Counted from the first letter of the stretch, positions 33,301 to 46,600 are shown. The stretch is DNA of 64,000 nucleotides from Varroa destructor (GCF_002443255.2 NW_019211455.1:33321778-33385777); one strand, 5' to 3'. Notes: generated by a model from the letters alone, not told the origin. Program-made: numbers and translations.

Positions 33301-36300
33301 ACCTGACGAAAGAAGTTGGACTTTAGATCAGAAGCTCTCGAACGTAACACTTGAACACACACAGACGTGGGAGACGATTAAACATTGAAAGCCGTTAAGA
33401 AAACTGCGACGAAGTAAATGGGCTTCAAAGAATAGCACATACTGGAAACACTACAAAACATAAGCGTCATATTCTAACTAATTAGTCAAGGCGTTAATTG
33501 TCTCTACAGTTTGTAGTGTGTGAAGTACTTGAAATGTTCACGGCAATCGATAATCGTCGGCATGGACCCGTACGTTCCTGTCGGCGTTAAAGTCCGCGCA
33601 TGACGATACGCTCTACTAGCTTTTCCTGACGGACATTTTTTTAACGATGGCGTGCGTAGACCTGCTGCATAACATAACTAGCCCGAGGGCTCTAATCTCA
33701 AATACTATAACAGAACGTTAAACCAATATATATATATCTATCTAATACTAAAGCCGTAATACACCGCAAATATCAAAGAACTGTCAGGTTCAACATAGAA
33801 TTACAGAGCTCCAAGTAGGTTCTAGGTATGCTAATCTAGAGCTCGAAAAGAAAGTATAATCGTGTAGGCCCTGTACTGGCATTAACAGGCGTAGCAGAAA
33901 TGTTTCAGTTCAGCTTTTACGATAATATCTTATCCTTTACCCTTTCTGAAGAATCAACAGTGTCCGGCACGGCTACAGAACACGGCTAGTGTCCAATGAA
34001 AGGCTTTTTGTGCATTACCTAATCTCTATTAAAACTTAATCTATGCCAGTACGTTCTGGTTACTCGTGCTTCGTGGCTGAGCATGATCCGACTTTGACGC
34101 AATAACGTGCAGTAAAGCCCTATTCGTCACTTCCTTATTGAGAACGCCATAGGTTACATTGTCGAAAATCAAAAAAACGAAAAAAAAAATATTGCGTCTT
34201 ATAACAGAAATCGAAACCTCCGTTCAAACGCTTATTGGTAGTCAACCGCTGTTTCAGTTACCGAAAGAGACGGACCTTTTAGTTTACTGGCAGAGTTCAG
34301 TCATGGACAGATAAATACGCCTTATTTGTGGCTTACCTACGGAGTCCTTAATCTGGCCGAGCCTATACCCCGTATTCTTAACCCGGAACTCAGAAAATAA
34401 TATTGTAAAATCAGCGATTTTTCAAAGTGACAATATGAAAATATTTCGTTCGATCTCTGATAATTCAAAGCACCGAGTTCAAATTCATATACTTGAATTT
34501 TGTCAAATCGTGTTCTAGAGCTTTATGTCCAAACGAGTACGTCGGATGAACGCCATCATTCCTCTTATCGAGGATTGTTATCATACAGATTGGTCGCTAT
34601 CATAAAGACTAATCATCTATGATGTGAACTGCGTCACATAATTCCTTATTGGAATGATAATTTCCAATTCTGAACGGGTACTTCCTGCTCTATCGTTGTC
34701 GAAATACGCCGAGCATTTGCATTCTTGGTGCCTGTAAACTGTCAAACCAGTCTGACTTCACAATTTAAAGAGACTATCGCGATCCCTAATCGATTGACCA
34801 GGTGACAATATTAAGAAAATTTGGGGGGAAAGCTTTTGTCCCGCTTGCCTGATCTGCTATCTGCGAAGAAAGCCGCTAATTTACAGTGGCAACCATCTAG
34901 CTTATTGAGCAGAGTGGCCAGTGGCATTAGTCAAATCCTCCTAACGTCAACCATATCTAGCAGATACGTCGGCTTTATGCAAATTAATTCTTCAAACTGC
35001 TTTCCCCATCGTAGGCATGATAGGACATTAAGCAACACTCACACGGCCCAAGTGATTTTTGGCCTCGTAAATTTACAGCGCTTTTCGCAAGTTCTTCAGA
35101 CACCTAAACATCATTTTAGCCTGAGACTGAAACAAAGTTATTGAGTTTCCGAAAAAACGTTTGAATGACGGCCAGAGAGGAACGTGCTGTGCAACTGCTT
35201 CGAAAACCACTTCCGCACTAACATACACGAAGACAGGATTTACTTTATTTAGCTGATTTTTGTTCCCCCTTTGCTACAGGTCGTGCAGTTGTAAATTACC
35301 GACTCGATTATCGTCCGGGCTCGTATAGTTCAGTATTTTTATCTCAGCTGATTAGATGATTGACTCACAAGGCTTAATTCAAGTTGCAACATAAATCGAA
35401 CGTCAAATTTCGGCGTTCGGGCCTTCCAATCCCGAAATAAATATTAGAGCCCCGGGTAACGACTTGGAGACCGCAAAACGTCGTCAGCTTAAACATCCCC
35501 GAATTCTGCCAAAAACTTAGGACCCGTATACCATGACTGTGTATCGGTGATCTGGTTCGTCGTAATATCTCGATTTCTTCTTGACAGTGAAACCTCTGTA
35601 TCGGTGCCTGTACGGCTTTATCAGTTCCACGAAGACACTCCACTTGTCAGGTTAGTAGAAACCAACCAACCAACCAATCAATCAATACATTACCACTTTT
35701 CTTTTCGGCCAGAAGTACACCAATGTGACTGTAATTTTCATACTGTCAGCGTAGTAAGTATCAACTACTTTTCTTTTTTTTCGAATAGACCACGACTCGA
35801 GCCCTGGCTGAACCTTGACCGCCAGTAGCGGGGGTGCCATCTCCCTTGAATGTCCTTGCTTATGGACTTAAAATAGACAGACAGCAACGTTTATGTCATA
35901 ATACATTTGTGACTAACCGCTTATAATTTCCAGCCCCAAATTCAAGCATCTTGATTAAAGAGCACTAATTAACCGGCTCTGCCGAGCCTTGTGCAGGGAA
36001 AACCTTGATCCCTTAAAGTTCCCGATAAACAATTAGGTGTTTAGTAACTAGATAAAGACACTCGTATTTACAAGACGCTTGTTATTTTTGGCAGAAAGCT
36101 ACAATCAGTATAGCATAAGTCAAGTTACTTATTGTCACTATGCGGTTTCCCTGGGATGAGTCGTCTATATGTCCTTATATATAGGCCTAACAAGGGTAAC
36201 AGCGAATCAATAGTAAGAGGCGGAAGAAATGCGGCATAGCAGCGGCAAATAGACACCGGGCGCTTAATGCCCACTATCGCCGGCCCGTAAAACGCACGCA

Positions 36301-37400
36301 TAACGCTCAGATACACATATAGCGTTAAAAGACCAAGTGAAATAACGGTAACACGTGGTATTTTATAGATTTGAAAAGGTCATCTATTCTGTCAAACGCA
36401 CTAATGGTCATCTTCACCTAAAGGATGGTGATGATTAAATATATGACCGAGTAAAGATCTTTATAAAATCGTATATGTAAGTGGCAATTGTGCTACAGGA
36501 CGACAGCTCTGTTATTTTCAAGCACACCCTTTGTAAGCACAAGTGTAAGTGTTGAGTGTCGTAAGCACTCTCAAATTTTGGTAGCGACGACAAAACATAT
36601 AATCGTTCCGGGAGACATCAGCTAACCTTCTACGAACTGTTGGTGAAATACCATCGAAGGTAAAACTTTGTCCTGTTTCATTTTTTATATAATGCCTTTT
36701 ATACCCGAAAATCTCAAGATTGATAATGATTAAGCTGAAATTCAAGGTTCTATTTGGAGAATAGTAAAATATTATTTTCTTCGGTTTGATAATATGAAAC
36801 TTTGCAGTGATCGTTATTTTCAAATAGACCTGCTGTCTTCGAACTCTCTAGGCGATTATTAGCGTATTGGTAGGTGGCTTTGGCCTTAAAAAGCTAAAAT
36901 TCAAAGCACTCATGTGGGGTCCATAGCGTGTTGTTAAGTGTGAGCTATAGATTCTTTTTGATTGATTATGTAATCTTCAGGTACGTTCGTTAGTAATCAA
37001 TTGACAACAAGGAGGGTAAAAAGACATTTACAAGGTTCGTTTACACACATTTCAACTACGTTTGCACAACTTCATCTATGGTTTGATGTATCAATAGGTA
37101 AAAAGCAAAGCTCACTACTGTTGTTATACGATCAAAGACGGCCAAGTAAAATGTTCGCTTCGATAAATGATAACACCGCAAATAACTGCCTGAGGATCTG
37201 TTCCAAGTAGATTCGAAATAGTGCTAGATTTGTACGCTAAGGCAAAATCTAAGAAGATTAGACCAGACAGGCGAATTTGGACACCGTCTTTATAGGGAAT
37301 AGCAATGTTCGATGCAAATGTTAACAAATGTAAATTGCTTTAACTAATCTGTGTTGGAAACAAGCAAATGATCTTTTCCTCGGGCCAATCCAAGTCCGAT
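33301..37400. other. Mostly unassigned DNA
   Basis: Open frames at 34821-35144 (+), 35547-35828 (+), 36518-36823 (-) and 37001-37210 (+) have no convincing family match. The gag and protease of the BEL/Pao element downstream would be expected here. The frame at 34821-35144 has an ILLTSTI stretch vaguely like the start of a BEL/Pao protease, too weak to call. A (CCAA)/(TCAA) repeat is at 35662-35687. Confidence 0.3.
35662..35687 (+). repeat. CCAA/TCAA tetranucleotide repeat
   Basis: About four CCAA units grading into TCAA units. Confidence 0.85.
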
Positions 37401-37764
37401 ATTCCCGGACACTGTCAAACATGTACATATAGATTGCACTAAACCTTTTTTCGGAAGCAGATCGATACGTAGTGCTTCATAACAGAGAATAGACTATGTG
37501 GATCATCACACTCTATGAGACAAGCAGCCTCCTGAAACACTCGATAATAATCGCCCACTGCAACCCAACCATGATGATACACGAATTCGGATAGAGCACA
37601 AAACGGCCTGTCACCGCCCGTCAATTTATCCAAATGAACCACTAAGTCGCACTGGGCACGAGACAGACCAAGACTCCTGTAACGTCTTCCCGGCTACAAC
37701 CAGACAATTTTCCCAACAAGCCAGGAACCGAAATAACCTCCTGTTAGCCCAGTGAATCACATGT

Positions 37765-38160
37765 GTGTTATTGCTATCGATTCATACTGTTTGTTTAAGG
37801 TCGAGGAGGAATATAGGTTCATCTGCCAGCGGAGTGTGGTGCACTGCATCGAACCAATATGTTTGCCGGCACAGTGTCACCCGCAGACAGTACAAGATGC
37901 TCTTCCAGGTTACGCCGTTCGGCGCATCATCTTCAGTTAGAGGTCCACTAAAGCTGGCATATGACGAGCCATCTTCAGATTTAGTTGTTATGTTTTAGAA
38001 CCGCTAGCGGACGCCGATTGCACGCGGCAAACTAGAGGTTGCACTCCGACGGGCGAATCTCCACATTCGTTAGCCCATTACAGCAAAGGAAGGCATTTGT
38101 GACATATGCGAAGCCTGTGTCGTTGTCAAATGGGGCCGCACACAGAACGCGCCAACAACC
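37765..38160 (+). pseudogene. BEL/Pao reverse transcriptase fragment
   Basis: RRQYKMLFQVTPFGASSSVR then PLKLAYDEPSSDL corresponds to Y-m--VtFG--SsPf-a-r-L--lAyDE--fP-a. This is the characteristic BEL/Pao version of the PFG region, with VTFG instead of MPFGL and a conserved AxDE. About 55 residues later, in another frame, CEACVVVKWGRTQNAP matches aGgF-l-KW-SN---vl. The YVDD catalytic motif that should lie between them is not legible. Confidence 0.68.
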
Positions 38161-38601
38161 GATACGGTAGAAATGATTGCTCAGTACTGCTGCAGCCCCT
38201 ACACAAAATCATCATCTGCTATTGTAACAAGCTCGATGAGCCAGCTGTGCCCAAGTCACGTACGGCGGAATTCCGGATAATGTCGGAATCACACCGATTC
38301 TAGGTCCTCCTTTTCCATTACGAACGACTGCGCACAGCTTCAGTTACTGATAAGCCCCCACAGCAAACAGCTGTCCACTGCCCCGCACCATGCAGTATGA
38401 GTCTATCTCTATGAGAGTCTATGAGAGTAACTATGTGCACCAAGCCAACCGGCTGTACCTTGATGAAATGGCGATGAAGATGAAGCTAGAGAACTAAAGC
38501 AGTGTAATCAACGGTTTTTTGAGCAACGACGTAAGGGAGCCTCTCTGATCGCATTAATAGCGATTTAGCTCTTTTGGAAAAAACAGCGCATCCTCTCCTC
38601 A

Positions 38602-38820
38602 ATGTTTAAAAGCGGTCCACAGAAAATGAGGTCAGACAGGACGCGACACCTTCGTAGTTTAGGGCCATGCTTCGCTGTTCTTATCTCTTATGTAACGCCG
38701 AGATATTATTCCTCATCCTTTCGAGGGCCGGCGGCCTGGGAATCAGCCAGACTTGATCGACATGGTGTTAAAAAAATACATCATGACACACGGGACTTGG
38801 CAATGTCATTGCCACTCTAG
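38602..38820 (+). pseudogene. Probable BEL/Pao RNase H fragment
   Basis: FAVLISYVTPRYYSSSFRGP then AAWESARL resembles v-LisKsRVaPlk--siPRLELcaArL. It keeps L-S, V-P, R and AA but lacks most of PRLEL. It lies about 0.5 kb after the RT piece, as expected. Alone it would not be callable. Confidence 0.42.
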
Positions 38821-39789
38821 TAAATAAAGAATTCAAAAAAGAGGCGTATCCATATTGTCCAGTCAGAAACGAATAAAAAAAATTGTATGTCGTACAAAAA
38901 CTGCCGGATCCAGTGCAGGACCCAAAACGTCACGGATTAGTACTAAGACTTATGATTCATGGCGGTTTTGCATAGTTGAATCTCTATGCATATTAGGCGG
39001 TCGTTGTTCAAGTAAACGCCTCAAGTTCCGCACGAGGTATAGACGTCGGCGACGCCCATTTAATATACGACCGTCGCTACCCGAAGGTGGTGGCTTTGTC
39101 GGCTAGAAGGAGGGTCAGCAACACGCTAATCGCGCCCTAACATCGTGGACGGTTGTTCAGTCCAACGCCCGCTTCCCCGAAAACCTTCAGGTGCGATTTT
39201 ATTGTCCAAATGACAAGTTGATTTAATATATTACAAAGTGCACACTGGAAGGTGGCGTCAGGTGTTTTTTTAAGGCTGATGACATAGAACAGTACTATGA
39301 TGATTCTGCCAAGCTATCGCACAAATGCTGAGCTTCTCACCCCACGAACAGAATCCCCTGTGAAGCCACTTCATCTAGCCTAACCTCTGGAACAGTAAGT
39401 GTTTTCGCACTAGGGCAGAGCACCCCACCACACTGAGATCCGCAGGAAGGCCACAAAAGGATTAACGGTGCTTTACGAACAGAATACATTAGCACTACTT
39501 TACATCGTGATACCGAGTTTCTACACATGAATAGATAATAGTTAGGTGAAATGAAGGCGTGGTTCCCCCGTTTCTCAGTTCTTTATATACTAATAGGCGA
39601 ATCTTCTTGGCCGCGTCTACACAGCTACTACACCCTGTTGAGTGAAGATCTATCATTTCTATCATGCATCTCCTAATCCATCATCTCCGTGAATCTACGT
39701 CGTTCAACGCATTGGAGGCAACCTACAAAGGTCATATTGCCACACTCGAGGAGGGGTTTTTCCTCGTCGACTAACAACGGGACCATACG

Positions 39790-40068
39790 ATGGCGGATGC
39801 CTACGTACAAATGTTACAGACAGTTCAAGATTTATTTGTGACAATCTTGATCATAGGTGAACTAGCCGACCGGCCCAGCCTGAGAACCACGCACAAGATT
39901 GCGGTGGCCGAAGATTTATTGCACAATGCACGCGTGTCGATGCACAACTCCACGCTCCCAATAGCCGACGTTCATCAAGCTCAAGCCCTAGCGTACGTTC
40001 AGGGCAAGCTGATGAAGTATACCAAGACCACTTCAACGTCCCCTTCTCAGAGCGACGTCCATAAATAA
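39790..40068 (+). CDS. Short ATG-initiated open frame of unknown nature
   Basis: 92 codons from an ATG, mixed composition, a mildly hydrophobic segment near residues 15-25 (FVTILIIGEL) and a hydrophilic C-terminus. I do not recognise a family. It lies in the part of the BEL/Pao remnant that is longer than expected, so it may be inserted sequence or simply a chance frame. No splice or promoter evidence. Confidence 0.15.
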   Translation: MADAYVQMLQTVQDLFVTILIIGELADRPSLRTTHKIAVAEDLLHNARVSMHNSTLPIADVHQAQALAYVQGKLMKYTKTTSTSPSQSDVHK

Positions 40069-40229
40069 ACGTGAACACTGAGATTAGCAAAAAATTTTAG
40101 ACCTTGCTAAGCAACACAAAATCATACTCTCGCATCAATAACTGTTGATGCCCTGAGTCCACAATGGTTCCTCGGGACAGCCGACGTCAACCACTGTTAG
40201 GTTTTATTAGACGTCGGTGAGAACGAAAA

Positions 40230-40628
40230 TTGCAAACAGTATTATTTTTCTACACACAATATTCCCAAATGTATTATTACACAGTGCAAATGTATTGCAC
40301 AATAAATCAATGGTATTTATACAAATCTTTTGTTCGAGACTCGAGAGAAATATGCGTATTAATATCTAATGATCGAATTGTTCAATACAACAATTCCTGT
40401 ATCGATGTCTTTCCTAGGAGGACTACGATGTACCACGCGTTCAATCATATCTCGAATGGCGCCGACTCGACTCACTTCATTACTGAATTCTTTGGCAAGC
40501 TTGAAGTACCTGAACTCCCGCGACGCCCTTTGCGACTTATAAAAGTCGCCGCGTTCATCTTAAAGGAGACCCTGACCTGCGGAAGCTGCGTCCACATTTT
40601 TCTGCCGCCATTATCACAGGCCGATTAA
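40230..40628 (+). pseudogene. BEL/Pao pre-integrase region
   Basis: Within a 132-residue frame, RRPLRLIKVAAFILKETL matches fss-skL-rVvAy-lRF, the conserved helix between RNase H and integrase in BEL/Pao elements. The N-terminal half of the frame is AT-rich and unassigned. About 80 residues downstream, in another frame, VLNHGRLYVAS fits l-RvGGRL--A, which normally follows this helix. Confidence 0.5.
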
Positions 40629-40769
40629 AGCACGACACCACTGTATTGCTATGACGAGTTACTCAGCTCTTTTCCCAAGACCCTGAGATACAATCAGTCA
40701 ATCTTCGCCAATTTCTAATGCAACTTTACCTTGTAATGACCATCCGTAGGACACAAGGACTAACCACAG

Positions 40770-41280
40770 GTGAAGTTCTCGGCTTTTCTAAAGAAACTGT
40801 CCTTAACCATGGCCGACTCTACGTTGCTTCAACCGTATTCGCGGGTCCGTAAATATAAGAGGATCCCTCAGAGGCAACACAATTACAAAGAGCATTACGA
40901 TTCAATCGTCTTGCAGCAAACGACCGCTGCAACCGTTCTTGGTAAAAATTTTGGCGATGCACAGCCACAATATCTCCATGAAATGGTAAAAAATTCCCCT
41001 ACGAAGACATGCACGCTTGAACTACTTGCACTATGTCTGTTCATTAAAAAATGTTTGCCATTTTCTAAAAACACTGCTCTCGTATTACCCCATTTCATCT
41101 CACTTAGGTGCTCCGGTTGTCGACGTGGTGCTTTCAGTGGGTTACCACGACTGGGCAAACACAGCACCAGTAATTCCCTTAGGGTCCTTCGCATATAAAT
41201 GTCCTTTAGTTTACGAAGTGGGGCAAACCCCGTTAGGTTTTCAACTGCGGTTTCAAGTGGGCTCAACGCGTGCTATGTGA
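40770..41280 (+). pseudogene. BEL/Pao integrase zinc domain and core start
   Basis: KYKRIPQRQHNYKEHYDSIV then TAATVLGKNFG resembles kyPiilP-rHh-t-l-----h---lHaG---tL--lr-rFWi. The C--C half is mostly lost (NSPTKTCT). In the next frame HLGAPVVDVVLSVGYHDWAN matches dLP--Rv----F--vGvDyaGP, with the first catalytic aspartate kept. SFAYKCPLVYEVGQTPL follows, matching KcYialFVC--TKA. The second aspartate and glutamate blocks were not found after 41280. Confidence 0.6.
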
Positions 41281-42222
41281 AGAACAGCATTTACACTTAC
41301 AAGGTCCGACTTTGGCTCACCCTGCATTAGCTTTAACGTCCATTATAGTTTAACAACTGGCCGTTATTTGACGTTACTTTTATTGTAAGTAACCTTTTTC
41401 ACACCTATAGAAGCAAAATAAGATGTGTTTAATTGCAAACTAGGCGTAAAGAAAGGCCTTCGTCTTTCATCTAATTCATCCTAGTAAGTTTTAAGCAATG
41501 GGCTTGTTTCACTTAAGATGACCCCTCTGAGCGGTCCGATTGGGCGAATTTTTTGTGCCGCTGGAGTTCCGTCGTTGGAGGATCTGAATAAGGTGCAAAA
41601 GATGGAGCCGACCAGGTAAATATTTTTTCTTGGGGAGAGTTCCTTTTTCCTATGTTAACTTAGATAAGCCAACCTATCTTTGGCAAGTTATCCGAAAACC
41701 GTTAAGAATTTGCGACGTATATAAACAAATCGGAGAATGATTTGCCTTTCCAGTTCTGGTACGAGTAGACTAAAACAACATTTAATGGGAGACTGGGCAC
41801 AGCTGTAAAAAGATAGGGGTTTCAAGAGCTGTCACCGAATTGCGTGGGCGAACGTTAATTCGACAGGTACAATTGGAGTATTGTTGGGGTTTTCATTAGA
41901 GATTCAAGGGTTTGGTTCAGATGTTTTTTCTAGCAGAAAGATACATGCTATGCTTTAAGGAAACAACTGGGGCAAAGTGACGAGGTCACCGGGCCATTCA
42001 TTCTAGCAAGCTAACCAGTTGCTGGAACAGAGTTATAGAATAATTATGTCAAGATAACCGGATCTATGCCAAGAATAAGAAATTGACGAAATAATGGAGG
42101 TATATTTATTATAGCCAGATAGTTTCATCACAATTATAGCAGGGTCTAAGCAGAACTACAACCAGGCGCCTATCGGTTTTCAATTATTGAGTAATTTATG
42201 TTAAGGTTAGGCGTAACATGGA
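41281..42222. other. Unassigned DNA
   Basis: Would be the end of the BEL/Pao integrase and its 3' LTR if the copy were complete; nothing recognised. Confidence 0.3.
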
Positions 42223-42408
42223 TCAAATATTGGAACATATAGGTCCAGTACATTGTGGCAGAACTGCTGCTGGAACAATAGGGGAACGGGATTTGTGATG
42301 CAGGGTAGCTGCGGTGGGATAAATATCGTTAATTGAATTAGAAAATACGATTATTATAATATGCAGATACTGCAAAATTTTACGGAAACTGTGACAGAAC
42401 ATCATCAA
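42223..42408 (-). pseudogene. Possible LINE RT C-motif region
   Basis: IIVFSNSINDIYPTAA resembles llF--yINDi, which precedes YADD. Eighteen residues on, VPAAVL could be a decayed YADD. Weak by itself. Confidence 0.3.
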
Positions 42409-42973
42409 TGTGAATGTATCTCTGCGATCAAAATTTACTTTGTGTTTTAAGCTAAGGTGCCATAGCTCAAGATGAGCTAACGTAAAAATAGCAAAGAGTA
42501 ACGCGATTGGAGAGCGACGACTGTTGGTCTATATCGTATTAGACTGGCTGAAGCAGGAACGGATCAAGTTAGCTAAATCCAGTGAACCGGGAACGAAACC
42601 CGCGGGTTCATCTAATACATTTAATGGCTGTAGATCTACAACGCAGACTGACAGTTAAGCTACTATTCGCAAATGTTACCTACTAAAATGCACTTCCGGA
42701 CTCTAGTCGACCTGCTACCTAAATTACCCTATAACTTTTCGAAAATGATCAGTACTATTAGTAGCTTACGATTTCTGGATGAAAATAACAGAAGGTAAGA
42801 CGATTTCAAGCAGAAAACAGAGGGGTTGGGACCGGCGCGCGTATCGCCGAGCTATTGGTACCTGATATACATATCTGCGCTAAATACAATGAACGTATAT
42901 GTGCTAGTCATAATTACGCGTAGGCAGTCACTATGAGGATGTGCTGCTAAATACACGCTACCCCCGCAATAGC

Positions 42974-43240
42974 CTAGTGGAGTATACATTTGCCTACTAA
43001 TCTTAGGTATACGTTATAGTCTAGATTCGAACCCGTATTGTGCTGCAAGCTGGATGTTTGACGGAATGCCCAATAGTGATACTCAAAATCCAGAGCTAAA
43101 TACAAGCTTTGACTATATTGTAAATTTAGAAATTGTTGAAGATCGATGAAGCATGTGCAAGCAGTTATGCTCTTCGTAACAAAAATCGAATAGCGCAGCT
43201 CGTGGAGACCTGCCTGCCATAGGGGGCTAGGCAAATACAA
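42974..43240 (-). pseudogene. LINE RT catalytic block A
   Basis: TACTCFIDLQQFLNL matches g-a-fiDL-kAFD-v with the first catalytic aspartate intact, followed by a plausible L--kL stretch (SLYLALDFEYHYW). The rest of the frame is low in recognisable residues. Confidence 0.48.
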
Positions 43241-43411
43241 TTAAGTTTCTCAATAGTATTTGTGTTTGCTATTGACGGTCGCTCTTAAGTCCCTCCCAAG
43301 ATAAGTTTTAATAATTCTCCATTTGACCTGTTCGGACAAGTCAACCAGTTATTTCACACGTTATTTGGCCGTTTGGGAAAGACTATATTAAAACATGGAC
43401 GCAACAATTAT

Positions 43412-43660
43412 TTACTTTTTTTTTTTTTTATATATTAGCGTAGGCTGCAAGAAGCTCAAATGATGAGCTATATAGCCGGAAAAAGCGCCCACGATCATTA
43501 GTAAAACTAGAGATGGGTTCTGCTGACATTCAAGGTTTTTTGCTTGATTAATTGGGGGACCCGAGGCGGTACCGAAGCAATCGGTTATCCGAAGTAACTG
43601 CTGCAATGACCATAAGGCTATTACTAAACGTTTCTGAAAATGAGAAATTTTGATATTCAA
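43412..43660 (-). pseudogene. LINE RT entry region
   Basis: LVIALWSLQQLLRI lies in the place of fP--WK-a-v-pI-K, keeping W and spacing. GPPINQAKNLEC follows, in the place of yRPIs----K-lE. Modest match; support comes from the FIDL piece next downstream on the same strand. Confidence 0.4.
43416..43429 (+). repeat. Poly(T) run of 14
   Basis: Fourteen consecutive T, flanked by TA-rich DNA. Confidence 0.9.
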
Positions 43661-46600
43661 TGATAAAACCTAATTTCTTCCAGTCTGTTCTAAGCAAGAG
43701 AAATTAACTATCGCAAATATACATCTTCCACATCCGGATGAGCAGGTGGAAGTTGAATCGACGAATGGGACATAGTAGCAATTCGGGATTTCAACTTCAC
43801 GCCAGCCTTGTTTCTTTAAAATGGAATGAACCATCAAAGGTTGCTGGTGGATAGGTATTTTCAATGCCAACTTAGTGTTCCATTCTTACATCTATAGACT
43901 ATCCGGCATGTACATTCCGAAAAAAAGGACAATAAACTACCGTGGGATGTCGGATATGTAGGCTGAGTCGGAGCATCGCGAAGTGTCATCATCGCCGTTT
44001 GTCTCCATTCTCGATCTAAAAATATTCGTCATACGGTTCACCACCGAAATGAAAGGAATGGGAGTGCATCAACCCCGATTTATGGGCGTGGGGTTGATGT
44101 ATTCCCCTGGTAGCTCGTAATATTCGCCTTTCGATTCCAGCTCCCCTTTTTCAACACTCACTGAATGGTAGTTTATACCTATATATATCCAATGATTACT
44201 GCAGTCAGGAACTTTTTTGTGAAATCAGCTATTGTTTAGAGGAACAGGCCCTGCGCCTATTTTCGATAGGATTATCACTGTCTGTTCGAACTGTCGTAAT
44301 CGTTCTCACTGTAGAACCCACTCTACCTGTAAACCAGACAATTTCTAACTGATTTTTTACTACAGACTACTGATTATTAAGTTACAATAATATAATGATG
44401 TTCTAAAAGCTCGCTGTATAACCCAGTTAAAGATAAGTGTAGTGTGTTTCCCTAAGGCAAAAGTTTAATGACACAAAGTTCTAATATTTGCAGGAGAATT
44501 CTCAAGTTCTCATGCATTACTTTAAAGGCGGCGCATATAGAGGCCGTCTTTGATTACGACTATAGTCATATCCGTAAGTTACGGTGACTGAAGTAATAGT
44601 GTAATGAAGCGTTCTAGTGAATGCCTGTATAGGCATACTTCTAACTTCCCAGGTGGTGTGTCCGTTTTATATAATCTCGAAGTTATAGCTCAGATTTGCA
44701 TTGTACTCTGCAGCTGTGTGATCCAACTACAATACACTATTCATTATATAAACAGTACAAACATTTCTCTGTTTGCTTGATTTTTTAAAGTGTTAAGGAT
44801 GGTCTTCCTTACGGCGGATTAGATGAATGCTTTGTTAAATCTTTAAAAAATTGGCTTTTTTTGCGAATAGGTAGGCAGGCTTTCAGTGGTGCCAGGTCTC
44901 GATCAACTGAGTAGGCGCGCAATACGCTCAAGTAGACCTAAAATTGATATATTTCCGATTGGAAACGATCAAAAACCCCATTAAGCGGTTTGCTTCGTCC
45001 ATTTGACAGTGAGGTGAAGTTGCCACCTTATTTTACGTAGGAATCTCTGTAGGGCAATTGCTGAAAATTGCGAAAGCTTGAAAGCTCTCGATGGGCTGAA
45101 TCGAAAAGCTGTACGTGTTCATACGGAAATTTGACATGATACACTACAAAAGGAAGATTTTTCTTGGTACCAATTGATAGACTTCGACGAGCTGAGTGAA
45201 CTCTCACTACGCACGTATATAGCTAAAATTAGTATTTCTGAGTTAAAACTGCGTGGGTCATATCGGTGTAACGGTGCGGTAAAGATACGTTTCAAACGTC
45301 AATTGGAAAGCAAACTCGTGCGGCTTTATTTTCGTGGAAATGTTCCCTTAATTAAAATGCCAAAATGTTAAATATAGCCGACTATTTATTAGCAAAAAAA
45401 AAATTCAAATAAATCCAAGAAATTCCTCAGGCTTCGTTAACATACCGGGGACAAAGCCGATACATCAGCCGAGACAGATCAGATCATCGTGAAATATCTA
45501 TTGCATCGTCATTTATGAGTCTGTGACGTCTCAATATATAAAAAAGAAAATATAGAACACTGTTAAATCTAGGTTACGTCCAAAAAGCCGAGCCAATCTT
45601 AATTTTACATAACATGTGTAATTATTTTTTTTTATTAAATGAGATCCCAAGAACATGAAGATTCATTCGACTCAGAGGTTGGCCGACAGTCAACCCTTTT
45701 CGAAAACAAGGATCAATCAGCCAACACTAAACCCCTACATTACGGTGGAGACCCGTGTCAAAAGCCAAATTATCACGAGCAAAACAAATCAGGATTAGTT
45801 GACCTTCTTGGTAAACATATTACAGAGTAGAGAAGGAGGACGGGTTAGAGGGAGCAGGATAATTAAATATACACCTGATTTATAATTTTCGCTACCTTAA
45901 GTCAACAAATCCGATTAGGGAAACTAAACCATGACAAAACGGGTGCAAGGGCAAGTCCGCGGGTCCGTGTGCCAATAACTACAACTGCTACTGGTACTAT
46001 TAAGACTAAATTAAGTGTTTTCTGTAAATCTCTTATTCCCCTTTCCTTTGTGTCGAATATCGAAGAACCTCGTTGAGATTGTTTTATCAATTTTATTGTT
46101 TTTAAATTATTGGTACTTTGTATATAACTATTATTAACATCCCATTTCTGGCACTGTGACGTTGCTGTTAATTTGTTTTTAGTCGAGCGCGGTCTCGGGT
46201 AATTCCACTACGAAAACAGCTGCTTGTTAACTGTAAAATTTCTAATAAAATTGATGGTAAAGTATTTTTTACTTAGGGACACGCGGTGGTCTAGGTTCAA
46301 AACACACCTCGTGCTGGGAGCCAGCGTTGTCATTGAGTGCCTTATTATAATTTAAGTAAAAGTCGAAATATTCATTTAGGTTGCTACTACCTTTGCGGGT
46401 GACGTGAGCTTGCTTAGTTTTGTTTTTTCGACAAGCTGTTTGGAGGCTTGTGGCTTAACAATGCGAGTTTGTATGGCCTAACATCATGTTCCTTTCGGTA
46501 CAGTTTCTTGTCGGACTGCAAGCGTTTGTCTATGTTTCTGGTTTGTGAATTTTAGGTTTTGGTGTAATTGAAGCTGTCGATTCCTGAGCCATTGTTGGTT

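Larger units (their letters stand above)
37440..41280 (+). mobile_element. BEL/Pao LTR retrotransposon remnant
   Basis: Plus strand, in BEL/Pao order: RT (37765-38160), RNase H-like block (38602-38820), the pre-integrase conserved helix (about 40500-40600), integrase zinc domain (40770-41020) and start of the integrase core (about 41095-41220). RNase H to pre-integrase helix is roughly 0.8 kb longer than expected, and a separate ATG-initiated 92-codon frame (39790-40068) lies in the excess. No LTRs recognised. The order of five blocks specific to this superfamily is the strongest evidence. Confidence 0.68.
42223..43660 (-). mobile_element. LINE reverse transcriptase remnant
   Basis: Three minus-strand pieces in RT order: entry region (43412-43660), first catalytic block (42974-43240) and a C-motif-like piece (42223-42408). 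The last two are about 0.5 kb too far apart. The clade cannot be set; the FIDL form suggests a CR1/Jockey/RTE type. No endonuclease domain or 3' tail was identified. A T14 run at 43416-43429 lies inside the entry piece and so is unlikely to be its tail. Confidence 0.45.

Noticed and set aside
40800..40845. Pif1/Helitron helicase C-terminal motif (NHGRLYVAS)
   Set aside because: No other helicase motif nearby; its position fits the BEL/Pao RvGGRL block between the pre-integrase helix and the integrase zinc domain.
43015..43035. tRNA B-box-like gattcgaaccc
   Set aside because: The flanks cannot form the five-base-pair T-stem on either strand, and no A-box lies at the right distance.
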